NCBI GenBank assembly: GCA_966250325.1
Contig: CBINGY010000001.1
Span: 124,001 to 188,000 of the forward strand
DNA length: 64,000 nucleotides
Direction: 5' to 3'
DNA from: Jiulongibacter sp966250325
GTDB lineage: Bacteria > Bacteroidota > Bacteroidia > Cytophagales > Spirosomataceae
Positions 16,367-24,869 of the stretch are shown one piece after another. Each line of letters opens with the position of its first letter. Within the stretch, counting starts at the first letter, position 1. The position numbers and the translations under genes were made by a program. A model generated the notes under the pieces. The model had not been told where the DNA came from and made no database searches. It saw nothing but the letters and a program-made list of their open reading frames with translations.

Positions 16367-18459
16367 TTCAACACCAAATGAACCGTTCCATTGTTTGTCA
16401 GGGAGTAAGATCTCACCTTCCCTATTCCCTGATGCCTTACGACATATCCACGGTTTTCAAGTACTGGTAAGGCATCGCGAAGGGTCATCCCCAGCACATT
16501 AGGTAATTTTTCTGTTTGATTGACAGTTTTCCAGACCAGGGAGTCGTTATGCACCACAGCCGCCCTTACAGGGCCGTTACTGGCTTGCGGAGTCACTGAT
16601 AAACCCAGTTCTTCTGCAATACGTCTAAGGTCTTCAGCCATCCCCGCCTTCTGATGTTTAGCCATAAGATTCATATTGGGTCTGGCTTTCCCGGCGGGGT
16701 GAATCTGCACGTCATAAGCAAATATTTTATTGGCAATTTCCCTGAAAACCGGAGCACAAACTTTGGCAGCAAACATTCCGGCACCCTCTGGCTCATCTAT
16801 TACCACTACACAGGAATATTTCGGATTTTCTGCCGGGAAATATCCTATAAATGACGTGAAGTACTTTCCGTTTTGATTGTACCCTCCACTGTTCAGCTTC
16901 TGAGCGGTACCCGTTTTCCCGGCCACTTTGCAAAAGCCTTCCTCTATGCCCTGTGCTGTTCCATTGGCTACCACTCCACGCAACATCTCCTGTGCCATTT
17001 CTATCACCCGTTCAGAAGCTATGCGGGAGGATTCCTGCCGGTTTCTATACTGCTCTACCACCTGGTTTCCTTCCCGGATTTCTTTCACCAGATAGGGCTC
17101 TACCCAGTACCCGTTATTGGCTATGCTATTGTAGAATGACAACATCTGTATAGGAGCAATATTTGATTCATATCCAATACTCATCCAGGGAAGTGTGGTG
17201 CGACTGTAGGTTTTATCCTGTGAGTTTTTGAAATAAGGTTTCTTCTCTCCTTTCAATTGAAAACCTACGACCTGATCGAGCCTGTATTGATGTACATAGT
17301 TTACAAATTCATCAATACCGTTCATTCCGAAGGCCTTTTCTACCAGTTTATATATTCCAATGTTACAACTCTTCTCAAAGGTTTCACGCACGGTAATGCT
17401 GCCATGATTGTGATCGCAGGTAAAATTTACTCCCCTGTGTTTGATTAAACCCGTACAATTAGCCGCATAATCATCGAGCCCCATTCCGGTTTTCTCCAAT
17501 ACAGCCATGAGTGTGGCTAGCTTGAACGTGGATCCAGGGTCTGTAGATGAAAGCACCGCATGATTTAAATCTTCTTCAAAAACGGTTTTTCCATCGCGGG
17601 AGCGACGACTTAGATTGGTAATGGCTTTGATCTCTCCCGTGGCAATTTCCATTACTATGGCCGAGCCATATCTGGCATTCATGGCACTTACTTGTTTGTA
17701 AAGGGAGTGCTCTACAATATCCTGAAAATTAACGTTGATAGAGGTAATGATATCCATCCCCGGGCGTGCTTCGGTATTTGCTGCCGATTCCAATGGAAGT
17801 TTTACCCCACCTGCCAAACGCTTCACCAGGGCTCTTCCATTCGTTCCTGCCAGATAGGAATTAAAGGCATGTTCTATGCCAAAAACTCCGCGTGTTTTTG
17901 TCTCCCGATCCAGCCCGCCAATGGTTCGGCCTGCCATAGAGTTAAACGGCATGGAGCGGGTAGGCATAGGCTTTAGAATGCCGCCCCCTTTATAAAGCCC
18001 CTCACGAAAAAGCGGGAAAGTTTCTGCCAGTTCCTTCTCCTGATGCGAAATTCTGCGGCTAACCAGCCTCACATATCGTTGTTTCGGGTGCTCTCTGCAT
18101 TCGGTAATCATCCGCTTGTATTCCTGGCGGGAGTGATCTCCGAAGTGTTTTGCAAGTAGCAGACTCAGTGAATCAATGCTCTGGTTAAAAAGTGACTCAC
18201 GGGCCTGTTTAGCGTCTATCCCGAATTCATAAAACGGAATGCTGGTAGCAAGAAGGCTTTTTCCGTCATCTGCAAATATATTACCCCGCATGGCAGGGAT
18301 AGTCTCTTCAAAAATCAGACTTTTCTCAACATTCTGATTAATAAGCTCTTTGTTTTGCTGCACCCGCACTATCCCGTAAATAATCATCAAACCGATACCA
18401 CTAATGAACAGAAACGTGCCCAGCGAACGCTTTTGGATTTGTCCTTTAATATTCGTCAT
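16363..18459 (-). CDS. ftsI: Division transpeptidase FtsI (PBP3) with PASTA domain
   Basis: A 698-residue class B penicillin-binding protein. One N-terminal membrane segment (about 13-32), a dimerisation/pedestal domain starting with IPAMRGNIFADDG, and a transpeptidase domain with S310-TFK313, SCN (KSCNIG) and K515-TGTAQ. A single PASTA domain closes the protein (LPNVLGMTLRDALPVLENRGY). It cross-links septal peptidoglycan. It lies 5 bases after ftsL and downstream of rsmH, the classic dcw order. murE, which usually follows, is missing here: the next genes are unrelated. Confidence 0.93.
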   Translation of the reverse strand: MTNIKGQIQKRSLGTFLFISGIGLMIIYGIVRVQQNKELINQNVEKSLIFEETIPAMRGNIFADDGKSLLATSIPFYEFGIDAKQARESLFNQSIDSLSLLLAKHFGDHSRQEYKRMITECREHPKQRYVRLVSRRISHQEKELAETFPLFREGLYKGGGILKPMPTRSMPFNSMAGRTIGGLDRETKTRGVFGIEHAFNSYLAGTNGRALVKRLAGGVKLPLESAANTEARPGMDIITSINVNFQDIVEHSLYKQVSAMNARYGSAIVMEIATGEIKAITNLSRRSRDGKTVFEEDLNHAVLSSTDPGSTFKLATLMAVLEKTGMGLDDYAANCTGLIKHRGVNFTCDHNHGSITVRETFEKSCNIGIYKLVEKAFGMNGIDEFVNYVHQYRLDQVVGFQLKGEKKPYFKNSQDKTYSRTTLPWMSIGYESNIAPIQMLSFYNSIANNGYWVEPYLVKEIREGNQVVEQYRNRQESSRIASERVIEMAQEMLRGVVANGTAQGIEEGFCKVAGKTGTAQKLNSGGYNQNGKYFTSFIGYFPAENPKYSCVVVIDEPEGAGMFAAKVCAPVFREIANKIFAYDVQIHPAGKARPNMNLMAKHQKAGMAEDLRRIAEELGLSVTPQASNGPVRAAVVHNDSLVWKTVNQTEKLPNVLGMTLRDALPVLENRGYVVRHQGIGKVRSYSLTNNGTVHLVLN

Positions 18460-18464
18460 GGCTC

Positions 18465-18836
18465 TTACTCTTTTACAATGATTTTAACCGGTGGCTCAAT
18501 GTTTCGGTGTAATCCACGATCTGAAAGGGCCTCAGAAACCTGGGAATGTTTGCTTTTCACCATCAGTGCAGATTTGTGAGAAATGTAGGAAGCTCTCTTC
18601 TCTTTAATCTCCGTTTCAGCACGGGTAATGTCCCTGAAAAGGGTCTCTAAATGATGCTGGAAAAAGATGTAAATGAAAATAAGGAAAAAGCCAAACACGA
18701 TTTTTTTTACTGTTTCAGCGGGAAAACCTCCACTTATTTCCAGTTTCTCGGCAAGCTTATCGGTAAAATTCAGGTTTTTTTGGAGGCGTGAAAACAGAGA
18801 TTCTCTTTTCCGCCCATTTGCAGTAAACACACTCAT
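18465..18836 (-). CDS. ftsL: FtsL-like cell division protein
   Basis: A 123-residue bitopic protein: charged cytoplasmic N-terminus, one membrane helix (about 47-65, IVFGFFLIFIYIFFQHH), then a helical coiled-coil-like periplasmic part. This layout, plus its place between rsmH and ftsI, identifies the FtsL component of the divisome in Bacteroidota; sequence identity in the family is always low. Confidence 0.82.
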   Translation of the reverse strand: MSVFTANGRKRESLFSRLQKNLNFTDKLAEKLEISGGFPAETVKKIVFGFFLIFIYIFFQHHLETLFRDITRAETEIKEKRASYISHKSALMVKSKHSQVSEALSDRGLHRNIEPPVKIIVKE

Positions 18837-18971
18837 AATTATTAGGATAGCAAGATTTTAAAAAAGCACTTTTCAAAATTAAATAAAGCTTTTGAAAAAA
18901 ACTATTTCCTGATTTGACGTATAGCCAAACAGATTTACGGCCTGTCTTCAGAAAAGGAGAAATCTTTCCTG

Positions 18972-19886
18972 CTATCCTTTTTTTTCGGCTATACGCAGCT
19001 TAGCACTTCTGCTGCGGGGGTTACGCTGCAGCTCCTCATCCGAGGCCTCTACAGGCTTACGTGTGACAGCTTCCAGCGGCTTAAGAATATTGCCAAAAAA
19101 ATCTTTCTCCATGTGGCCATCAATAAATCCGCCACGAATAAAATTCTTGACCATGCGGTCTTCCAGTGAATGATAGGACATCACCACCAGTCGCCCGCCG
19201 GGATTCAGCAGATCAGGTGTTTGAACAAGAAATTCTTCCAGTACCTTCATTTCTTCATTTACCTCAATACGCAGGGCCTGAAATACCTGAGCAAAATACT
19301 TGAATTCTTTACCTCTTGGGGCAATGGAACTGAGTACCTGTTTCAGTTGCTGAATGGTTTTCAAGGGAGAGGATTGTCGACTCATCACCACCAGCTGTGC
19401 GGCCGTTCGGGCATTTTTTATTTCGCCGTACATTCCAAAAATTTTGTGCAGATCAGCTTCAGAATAGGTGTTGAGCACTTCAGCGGCTGTTAATTCCGCC
19501 TTGTTATTCATCCGCATATCCAGATCTCCCTCAAAACGGGTTGAAAATCCTCTGCCCGGGGTGTCAATCTGATGCGACGAAATACCCAGATCTGCCAGAA
19601 TACCATCTACTTTTTTGATTCCGTACACTCTCAGAAATTTCTGAATGTGACGGAAATTGGCCTGAACAAACGTAAATTTTGAGGGATCAAGACCTGCGGC
19701 GTTTGCCCTGGCATCATCATCCTGATCAAAACCAAACAGCCTCCCCGTATCCAATCTTTCCACGATAGCCCGGGAGTGTCCTCCGCCTCCGAAAGTAACA
19801 TCCACATAAATACCATCAGGCTTAATAGCCAGACCTTCCAGGCATTCTGCAAGCATTACCGGTATGTGATATTCCGTTTTCTCCAT
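18972..19886 (-). CDS. rsmH: 16S rRNA m4C1402 methyltransferase RsmH
   Basis: A 304-residue SAM-dependent methyltransferase (MraW). Hallmarks: HIPVMLAECLEGL at the start, VDVTFGGGGHSRAI (SAM motif I), DGILADLGISSHQIDTPGRGFS, and the C-terminal VMSYHSLEDRMVK block. It methylates N4 of C1402 in the ribosomal decoding site. mraZ, which normally precedes it, is absent; a divergent thioredoxin-like gene lies upstream. First gene of the rsmH-ftsL-ftsI cluster. Confidence 0.95.
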   Translation of the reverse strand: MEKTEYHIPVMLAECLEGLAIKPDGIYVDVTFGGGGHSRAIVERLDTGRLFGFDQDDDARANAAGLDPSKFTFVQANFRHIQKFLRVYGIKKVDGILADLGISSHQIDTPGRGFSTRFEGDLDMRMNNKAELTAAEVLNTYSEADLHKIFGMYGEIKNARTAAQLVVMSRQSSPLKTIQQLKQVLSSIAPRGKEFKYFAQVFQALRIEVNEEMKVLEEFLVQTPDLLNPGGRLVVMSYHSLEDRMVKNFIRGGFIDGHMEKDFFGNILKPLEAVTRKPVEASDEELQRNPRSRSAKLRIAEKKG

Positions 19887-19923
19887 GGGGTGTAATGAAA
19901 CTATTCGCCTTAAAATATGTTTG

Positions 19924-19931
19924 CAAAAGTA
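19924..19931 (-). promoter_or_regulatory. -7 element of the rsmH-ftsL-ftsI cluster
   Basis: On the minus strand this reads TACTTTTG, an exact TAnnTTTG match, 37 bases upstream of the rsmH start. Confidence 0.5.
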
Positions 19932-19958
19932 GTCAAAATGCCCCGGAGGCTTTATGTA

Positions 19959-21188
19959 ATGAGAAAAATAGCTGCTATTGCCCTACTTAGTCTATGGGCT
20001 TTCATTTCCTGCAAGGAGAAATCTCCTGTAATAGAGGGCGTATGGCGTGCGGAAGTGCCCACGGTTATCGGACCTGTGCCGTTTAACCTCAAATTTCAGA
20101 CGGTGGGAGACAGTATTCATGTATTCGCGTTAAACGGTAACGAAGAACTGGCTTTGGATGGTGCCTGGTTTGAAGACGACTCCCTCCATATCACCATGGA
20201 ACTCTTTGATGCTGAGATTGTAGCCAAAGTGAGCGGGGATACCATGCACGGCACTTACCGGAAAAAACTCGGAAATCTGGAGACGCGATCCGGGGAGTTC
20301 ACCGCTGTGGCTGGTCAGTCGTATCGCTTTGTAGAAAAATCATCTGAATCAAATCATAAGGTGAACGGTAAGTGGGCTACCACCTTTACTGATGATGAGG
20401 GACAAAGCTATGAGGCCGTGGGGATTTTTAATCAAAACGGAAATGAAGTGACCGGCACTTTTCTTACCACTACCGGTGATTATCGGTATCTGGCTGGGAA
20501 CGTAACCGATGACAGTCTCATGCTCAGCTGTTTTGACGGCACACATATTTTTCTGTTTAAAGCTGCGATTCGGGGCGATAGCCTTACCGGTGGTGCCTTT
20601 ACTTCCAGCCTGCTTTACAAAGAAACCTGGGAGGCCGTAAGAGATGAAAATGCAGAACTGCCCGATGCCAATTCGCTTACGTACCTCAAAGAAGGCTATG
20701 ACCGCATTGATTTCCGTTTTCCAAATACCAAAGGAGAACAGATTTCGATTTCTGACCCACGTTACAAAGACCAGGTGGTACTGGTGCAAATACTGGGAAG
20801 CTGGTGCCCAAACTGCATGGATGAAAGCAAATTTTATGTGGAATGGCTGAAACAACACCCCGATGCTCCGGTTGAAATTATCGGTCTGGCCTTTGAAAAA
20901 AAGACCGACCCAGCCTTTGCCTACCCGAAAATTGACCGCATGAAAGAACGTTTTGGCATTCCTTATGAAGTACTGCTGGCAGGTTTAAATAGCGGTGCAG
21001 AAGCCGCAAAAGCTCTGCCGATGTTGAATCATGTCATGAGTTTCCCCACCACCATTTTCGTGGATCGAAAAGGAAAAGTCAGGAAAATACATACGGGTTT
21101 TTCGGGCCCCGGCACCGGTGAATACCATGACAAATACAAGGAGGAATTTAACCGGTTTATGGAACTTCTGATAGCGGAAAATGTATGA
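19959..21188 (+). CDS. TlpA/ResA-like thioredoxin lipoprotein
   Basis: A 409-residue lipoprotein (lipobox FIS-C18) with a beta-rich N-terminal half of about 240 residues and a C-terminal thioredoxin fold whose active site is W-C283-PNC286. TlpA/ResA-like proteins reduce disulfides or support cytochrome maturation on the outer face of a membrane. The frame opens at 19917, but a Shine-Dalgarno-like GGAGG (19944-19948) 10 bases before the ATG at 19959, and the signal peptide that starts there, decide for the later start. Such an SD sequence is unusual among the neighbours. Confidence 0.82.
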   Translation: MRKIAAIALLSLWAFISCKEKSPVIEGVWRAEVPTVIGPVPFNLKFQTVGDSIHVFALNGNEELALDGAWFEDDSLHITMELFDAEIVAKVSGDTMHGTYRKKLGNLETRSGEFTAVAGQSYRFVEKSSESNHKVNGKWATTFTDDEGQSYEAVGIFNQNGNEVTGTFLTTTGDYRYLAGNVTDDSLMLSCFDGTHIFLFKAAIRGDSLTGGAFTSSLLYKETWEAVRDENAELPDANSLTYLKEGYDRIDFRFPNTKGEQISISDPRYKDQVVLVQILGSWCPNCMDESKFYVEWLKQHPDAPVEIIGLAFEKKTDPAFAYPKIDRMKERFGIPYEVLLAGLNSGAEAAKALPMLNHVMSFPTTIFVDRKGKVRKIHTGFSGPGTGEYHDKYKEEFNRFMELLIAENV

Positions 21189-21195
21189 GCAAAAA

Positions 21196-21228
21196 GAAAG
21201 GGGCACCTCATGTAGATGTGCCCCTTTC
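21196..21228. terminator. Bidirectional terminator between convergent genes
   Basis: An 11-bp perfect stem GAAAGGGGCAC/GTGCCCCTTTC. On the minus strand it runs into TTTTTG, and it sits just after the TlpA-like stop and 20 bases past the convergent PepSY-like gene. Confidence 0.75.
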
Positions 21229-21247
21229 TGTTCAAATCCCTATTTCA

Positions 21248-21898
21248 TTAATCATCCCCTTTCTTTCCTTTACCCTTGCCGCCAGGTCCATGTTTTTTTC
21301 CTTTAAAATCTTTCATGCTCAGTTCACCCAGAAAATTTCCCTCAGAGTCAAAGCCCACTCCCAGATAACTTTCGTCTGAGAGGATCAGCAACACGCCATA
21401 GTTTCCGTCTTCTGCCTGAAATGCTCTCTTAATAGTAGAACCGTCGTAATTGGCCGTTATGTAATCAGTTACAGTTGTCGGTAACTCAGAAATCTCTATG
21501 GGTTCCGGTCTTGCCTTTCGGGTTCGCTCTGCCAGAAACTCGCCTTCACTACTAAACAGGAGCCCGGCATGGGTCCCATCTTCTTTGGTGATAGCCACCG
21601 CGTAGTTTCCGCTTTCTGCTACCGTGCCAGCCCGATCAATAGTGGCATTAGCGTAGTTTGCAGAAATATAATCGGTGATTGATGCAGGCAAATCGGCCAC
21701 AGCCACTTCGGTAAGATTACAGTGTCCATGATGCCCACGCATTACGTTGGAAGAATCTTCTGTAGTGGCAAGAAATAACATATCCGTTAGGGCAGATTCT
21801 CCATCTGATGAAGCCGGATTCAGGTTAAGTGATTCACATGCGGTAAATGCGGCTGAGGTTCCCAGGATCAATACCCAGATAAATTTAAATTTTTTCAT
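21248..21898 (-). CDS. PepSY-like (DUF2874-type) lipoprotein
   Basis: A 216-residue lipoprotein (lipobox FTAC, C20). Two related units follow, each with a DLPASITDYISANYANATIDRA- or ELPTTVTDYITANYDGSTIKRA-type start and a Y-A/G-V strand pair: tandem PepSY-like repeats as in the periplasmic beta-lactamase-inhibitor-like group. A metal-binding-looking HHGHC stretch lies near residue 56, and the tail is rich in Gly and Lys. Function unknown; periplasmic or surface location inferred. It lies next to, but opposite to, an ECF sigma-factor gene. Confidence 0.7.
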   Translation of the reverse strand: MKKFKFIWVLILGTSAAFTACESLNLNPASSDGESALTDMLFLATTEDSSNVMRGHHGHCNLTEVAVADLPASITDYISANYANATIDRAGTVAESGNYAVAITKEDGTHAGLLFSSEGEFLAERTRKARPEPIEISELPTTVTDYITANYDGSTIKRAFQAEDGNYGVLLILSDESYLGVGFDSEGNFLGELSMKDFKGKKHGPGGKGKGKKGDD

Positions 21899-22125
21899 TT
21901 TGTTTCGTTAGTTTAAATGATTGACTGGAAGTAAGATACTCTTACAGGTAAAGTTCAAATCATAACAAATTGACTACTGGTTTCGTGTTTCTGAATGTCA
22001 ATACGGCAAAATGAAAAATGGTCGTTGCCTGCAAATAAAAAAATTTCTTCAGGCAACGCCCGTGGCATGATTTTCCGTATTCCATTGGGTAAAAGATTTA
22101 ATCTGACCTAAACGACTTTCTTATC

Positions 22126-22701
22126 GTGTTTCTGAAAAAGAAAGCATCCTTTTCGTTGAATGAGGTTCTGGACGGCTGCCTGAAAAACAAAGGCTCTGCC
22201 CAGAAGCAGCTCTATGAGAAATACTATGGATTTGCCAAAAGCATCTGCCTACGCTATGCTTCAAACGGTGAAGAGGCCGTTGAAATGGTCAATGACGGAT
22301 TCCTGAAAGTATTCGCCAAACTGCACATGTTTGACAGAAATCAGTCTTTTGAGGCCTGGTTTAAAACGGTTCTTATTCGTACAAGCATTGACTATTACCG
22401 AAAAAATCATGCAAAAGTGGGATTTGTAGATGTGGACGAGCTCCATTATCTGGCCTATGATGATGAACTTCTGGAGAAACTTACCGCCGAAGAAATTCTG
22501 GAACTTATTCAAAATCTGCCCCCAAGTTACCGCACAGTGTTCTCACTTTTTGTAGTAGAAGGGTACAGCCATGCCGAAATTGCAGCCCAGCTGGGAATTA
22601 ATGAAGGAACCTCCCGATCAAACCTGGCAAAGGCCAGAATGAAAATGCAGGAGATGGTGAAAGTATATGTAACAGACATAAATCATTACAAAAATGTCTA
22701 G
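22126..22701 (+). CDS. ECF-type RNA polymerase sigma factor
   Basis: A 191-residue sigma-70 family protein with region 2 (AVEMVNDGFLKVFAKLHMFDRNQSFEAWFKTVLIRTSIDYYRK) and region 4 (LPPSYRTVFSLFVVEGYSHAEIAAQLGINEGTSRSNLAKAR), and no regions 1 or 3, so it is an ECF sigma factor. The start appears to be GTG. Its end overlaps the next gene by 8 bp, suggesting co-translation with a partner that has an anti-sigma-like N-terminus. Confidence 0.9.
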   Translation: MFLKKKASFSLNEVLDGCLKNKGSAQKQLYEKYYGFAKSICLRYASNGEEAVEMVNDGFLKVFAKLHMFDRNQSFEAWFKTVLIRTSIDYYRKNHAKVGFVDVDELHYLAYDDELLEKLTAEEILELIQNLPPSYRTVFSLFVVEGYSHAEIAAQLGINEGTSRSNLAKARMKMQEMVKVYVTDINHYKNV

Positions 22702-24139
22702 CGAGAATTTTGACAAGAAAATTCGGGAAAAGCTGGTGAGGCACATCCCGAAGTACGATGCCGGGGCCTGGGATAGCTTCAAAAAAATGCTGCCGGCACC
22801 GTGGTATGTAAAGTTATTCAGAGATTACAGTGGCTGGCTCTTCGGAGGTGTAGCTACCACCGCTCTGTTGCTTACTACCATTTATCAAACCAAAAAAACC
22901 GAAGAACTGAATGATAAAATTTTTACACTAAGCGAACAATTACAGCGAGGATCTGTGAAGACTATAGATACCGTGTTTGTTGAAAGAACCATCACTGATA
23001 CCGTGTATGTTACCAGATACGAGCCGGTAATGAAGGAAAAACTGGTCTATGTAGAAAACCCCGAAAGTATGGATCTATACCGGGGTGAAACCAGAGCATC
23101 ATTGGCCGGAAATCAGTTCGACTACAATACCCCGCCAAAGGGTGAAAAGCAGCCGGTAGAAAATCCGTTAGATGTCAAGGAAACACAGATTATCGGTAAG
23201 AAAACTGCCCTTCGCTCGCAAGAGAATAAAAAATCTGGGGGAACAAATGAACCCCCGGGAGGCAGGATAAAGGAACCGGAAGAATCCGAAGTTTTCTCAA
23301 CCATCCCTTCTGCAGAAAATGACGTATCAACAGAAAATGAACACCCCCCGGTCAAAAAGGAGTCGGTTAGTATAGCAGACACAGATCAAGGAACTCTTTC
23401 AGAGGTTCCAGAGAAACTTCTGTTACAGGCCACGCATGAAGATGTAAAAATTGAAAAGCAGGAAAACGCACCGGAATATCCTCAAACAGAGCAAAAAATT
23501 GACTCTGAAGAACAGGATACGCCCAGCGAAAAACCCAAAAGAAAGATGAACTGGCCACAAATGAGGCTGGGTGTGAGTTCAGATTTTCTTGGATTCAAGA
23601 CGCTGGTGACCGGCCCTTCATTCGAAGTGTTTTTTTCTGACAAGTTCAGTTTTAATACGGGTATTCTTTTTTCTGGTCAGCAAACCATAAAACACCCGCG
23701 AGCCATGGATTTTAACTCCCGAACAGGCAAACAATTTGAGGAAGAATATAAGAAATATCTGCCTGAAAAACCTCCGATGATCTCAGATATAGAGATTAAA
23801 ACCTCGTTTGTAAAAATGCCCGTTTACCTGAACTATTATATACCAACCTGGAGCAGATTCAGTGTGGTATTATCTGCGGGAACCAAACTTGATCTCTCTG
23901 TTTATCAGAATATTGACTTCCGAAGCGGTGCTCCCGGAAACCAAATGATCAGAAGATTTGAAGCCCGACCCACGCCTAAGGTTTTTAACAGCTTCTTTTA
24001 TGCTACAGGCTTGCAGTACCAGTATAAAAAGTTTGTGGGCCAGGTCTCCCCGTATTTTGATTTTCAGCTGAGAAGACCCGATTATTTTACACCTCCGAGA
24101 AATGTGGGAATAAACGGCTCGCTGAAGTTTGAGTTTTAG
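22694..24139 (+). CDS. Anti-sigma-like membrane protein with C-terminal beta-barrel domain
   Basis: A 481-residue protein. Residues 1-45 resemble the cytoplasmic part of Bacteroidota anti-sigma proteins (FDKKIREKLVRH...YDAGAWDSFKKML). One membrane helix (about 50-66) and a short coiled coil follow, then a long Glu/Pro/Thr-rich linker (about 130-280), and a C-terminal domain (about 287-481) with alternating strands and a final aromatic/Phe ending (GSLKFEF), typical of an outer-membrane beta-barrel. The overlap with the sigma-factor gene supports a regulatory partnership. The combination would span inner membrane, periplasm and outer membrane. Whether the barrel truly inserts is inference. Confidence 0.65.
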   Translation: MSSENFDKKIREKLVRHIPKYDAGAWDSFKKMLPAPWYVKLFRDYSGWLFGGVATTALLLTTIYQTKKTEELNDKIFTLSEQLQRGSVKTIDTVFVERTITDTVYVTRYEPVMKEKLVYVENPESMDLYRGETRASLAGNQFDYNTPPKGEKQPVENPLDVKETQIIGKKTALRSQENKKSGGTNEPPGGRIKEPEESEVFSTIPSAENDVSTENEHPPVKKESVSIADTDQGTLSEVPEKLLLQATHEDVKIEKQENAPEYPQTEQKIDSEEQDTPSEKPKRKMNWPQMRLGVSSDFLGFKTLVTGPSFEVFFSDKFSFNTGILFSGQQTIKHPRAMDFNSRTGKQFEEEYKKYLPEKPPMISDIEIKTSFVKMPVYLNYYIPTWSRFSVVLSAGTKLDLSVYQNIDFRSGAPGNQMIRRFEARPTPKVFNSFFYATGLQYQYKKFVGQVSPYFDFQLRRPDYFTPPRNVGINGSLKFEF

Positions 24140-24212
24140 GGCTTTCTGACATGAGTGATAAGTGGGTGGCAATTTCGTAACGATTGTCACCCTTTTTCAT
24201 TTACGCTTTCTG

Positions 24213-24220
24213 TACTTTTG
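24213..24220 (+). promoter_or_regulatory. -7 element of the DUF983 gene
   Basis: TACTTTTG, exact TAnnTTTG match, 20 bases before the ATG at 24240. Confidence 0.5.
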
Positions 24221-24239
24221 CGGCACATTACTCAGATAC

Positions 24240-24620
24240 ATGGGACAATTAAAGTCAGCATTAGCATTGAAATGCCCCAGATGCGGGGAAGGAGAGGTTT
24301 TTGAATCAAAAAACCCGTTTAAACCTGGAAAAATGCTGGCCATGCATCGCACTTGCACCCGTTGCGGTGTTCGTTTTGAAAGAGAAGCCGGCTTTTTCTA
24401 TGGAGCCATGTATGTGAGTTACATGATAAACATTGGCCTTTTTGTTATTGCTACACTAGCATGGTACTTATTCATCGAAGATAAAATAGACTGGCGGCTT
24501 TATATCGGCGGATACGTGTTTCTTACCCTGCTTATTATGCCTCTCATTTTCCGTTATTCCAGATCCATCTGGATGATGTGGTTCATTAAATATGAGCCCG
24601 AAAAACGAGGAGAAAAGTAA
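24240..24620 (+). CDS. DUF983 family membrane protein
   Basis: A 126-residue protein with an N-terminal zinc ribbon (CPRCGEG...CTRCGVRFE) followed by the conserved GFFYGAMYVSYMIN segment and two membrane helices. This is the DUF983 family, widespread and of unknown function. The frame is open 78 bases further up, but the promoter at 24213 places the start at 24240. Confidence 0.85.
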   Translation: MGQLKSALALKCPRCGEGEVFESKNPFKPGKMLAMHRTCTRCGVRFEREAGFFYGAMYVSYMINIGLFVIATLAWYLFIEDKIDWRLYIGGYVFLTLLIMPLIFRYSRSIWMMWFIKYEPEKRGEK

Positions 24621-24869
24621 GTTGTCGCCAAAAGTGTAGCCAGAATAGCCCCTTCTTGAATTCGGAAAGTGGACAACCTTTTCAAATAAAACATTCTCAG
24701 ATTCCAACTGTTGACCGATTTCAGCGGGAGTAAACCATTGATCACGGTAAAGCTTTACTAGAGCTTGATGTATTTCAAAAAATCCATGTATTTTAGGAGA
24801 AGTTTCAACCTTCAGTAACCCTCCTTTGACCTTCTCAGTGCTCGATATCTTATTTAGTACGACCCTTCT
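24621..24869 (-). pseudogene. Possible gene remnant, unrecognised
   Basis: One minus-strand frame is open through this gap without an ATG and reads like ordinary protein (pieces such as KIHGFFEIHQALVKLYRDQW, FTPAEIGQQLE and VVHFPNSRRGYSGYTFGDN). It runs into the 3' end of the DUF983 gene and the 5' end of the next gene, so it cannot be an intact gene. It may be a decayed fragment or a chance open frame. The family was not recognised. Confidence 0.2.

Noticed and set aside
18506..18513. Further GGTGTAAT octamers (here and at 19889) as more copies of the RiPP promoter motif
   Set aside because: Only 8 bases match, one lies inside ftsL coding sequence, and neither has the T-run or -7 element at the right distance.
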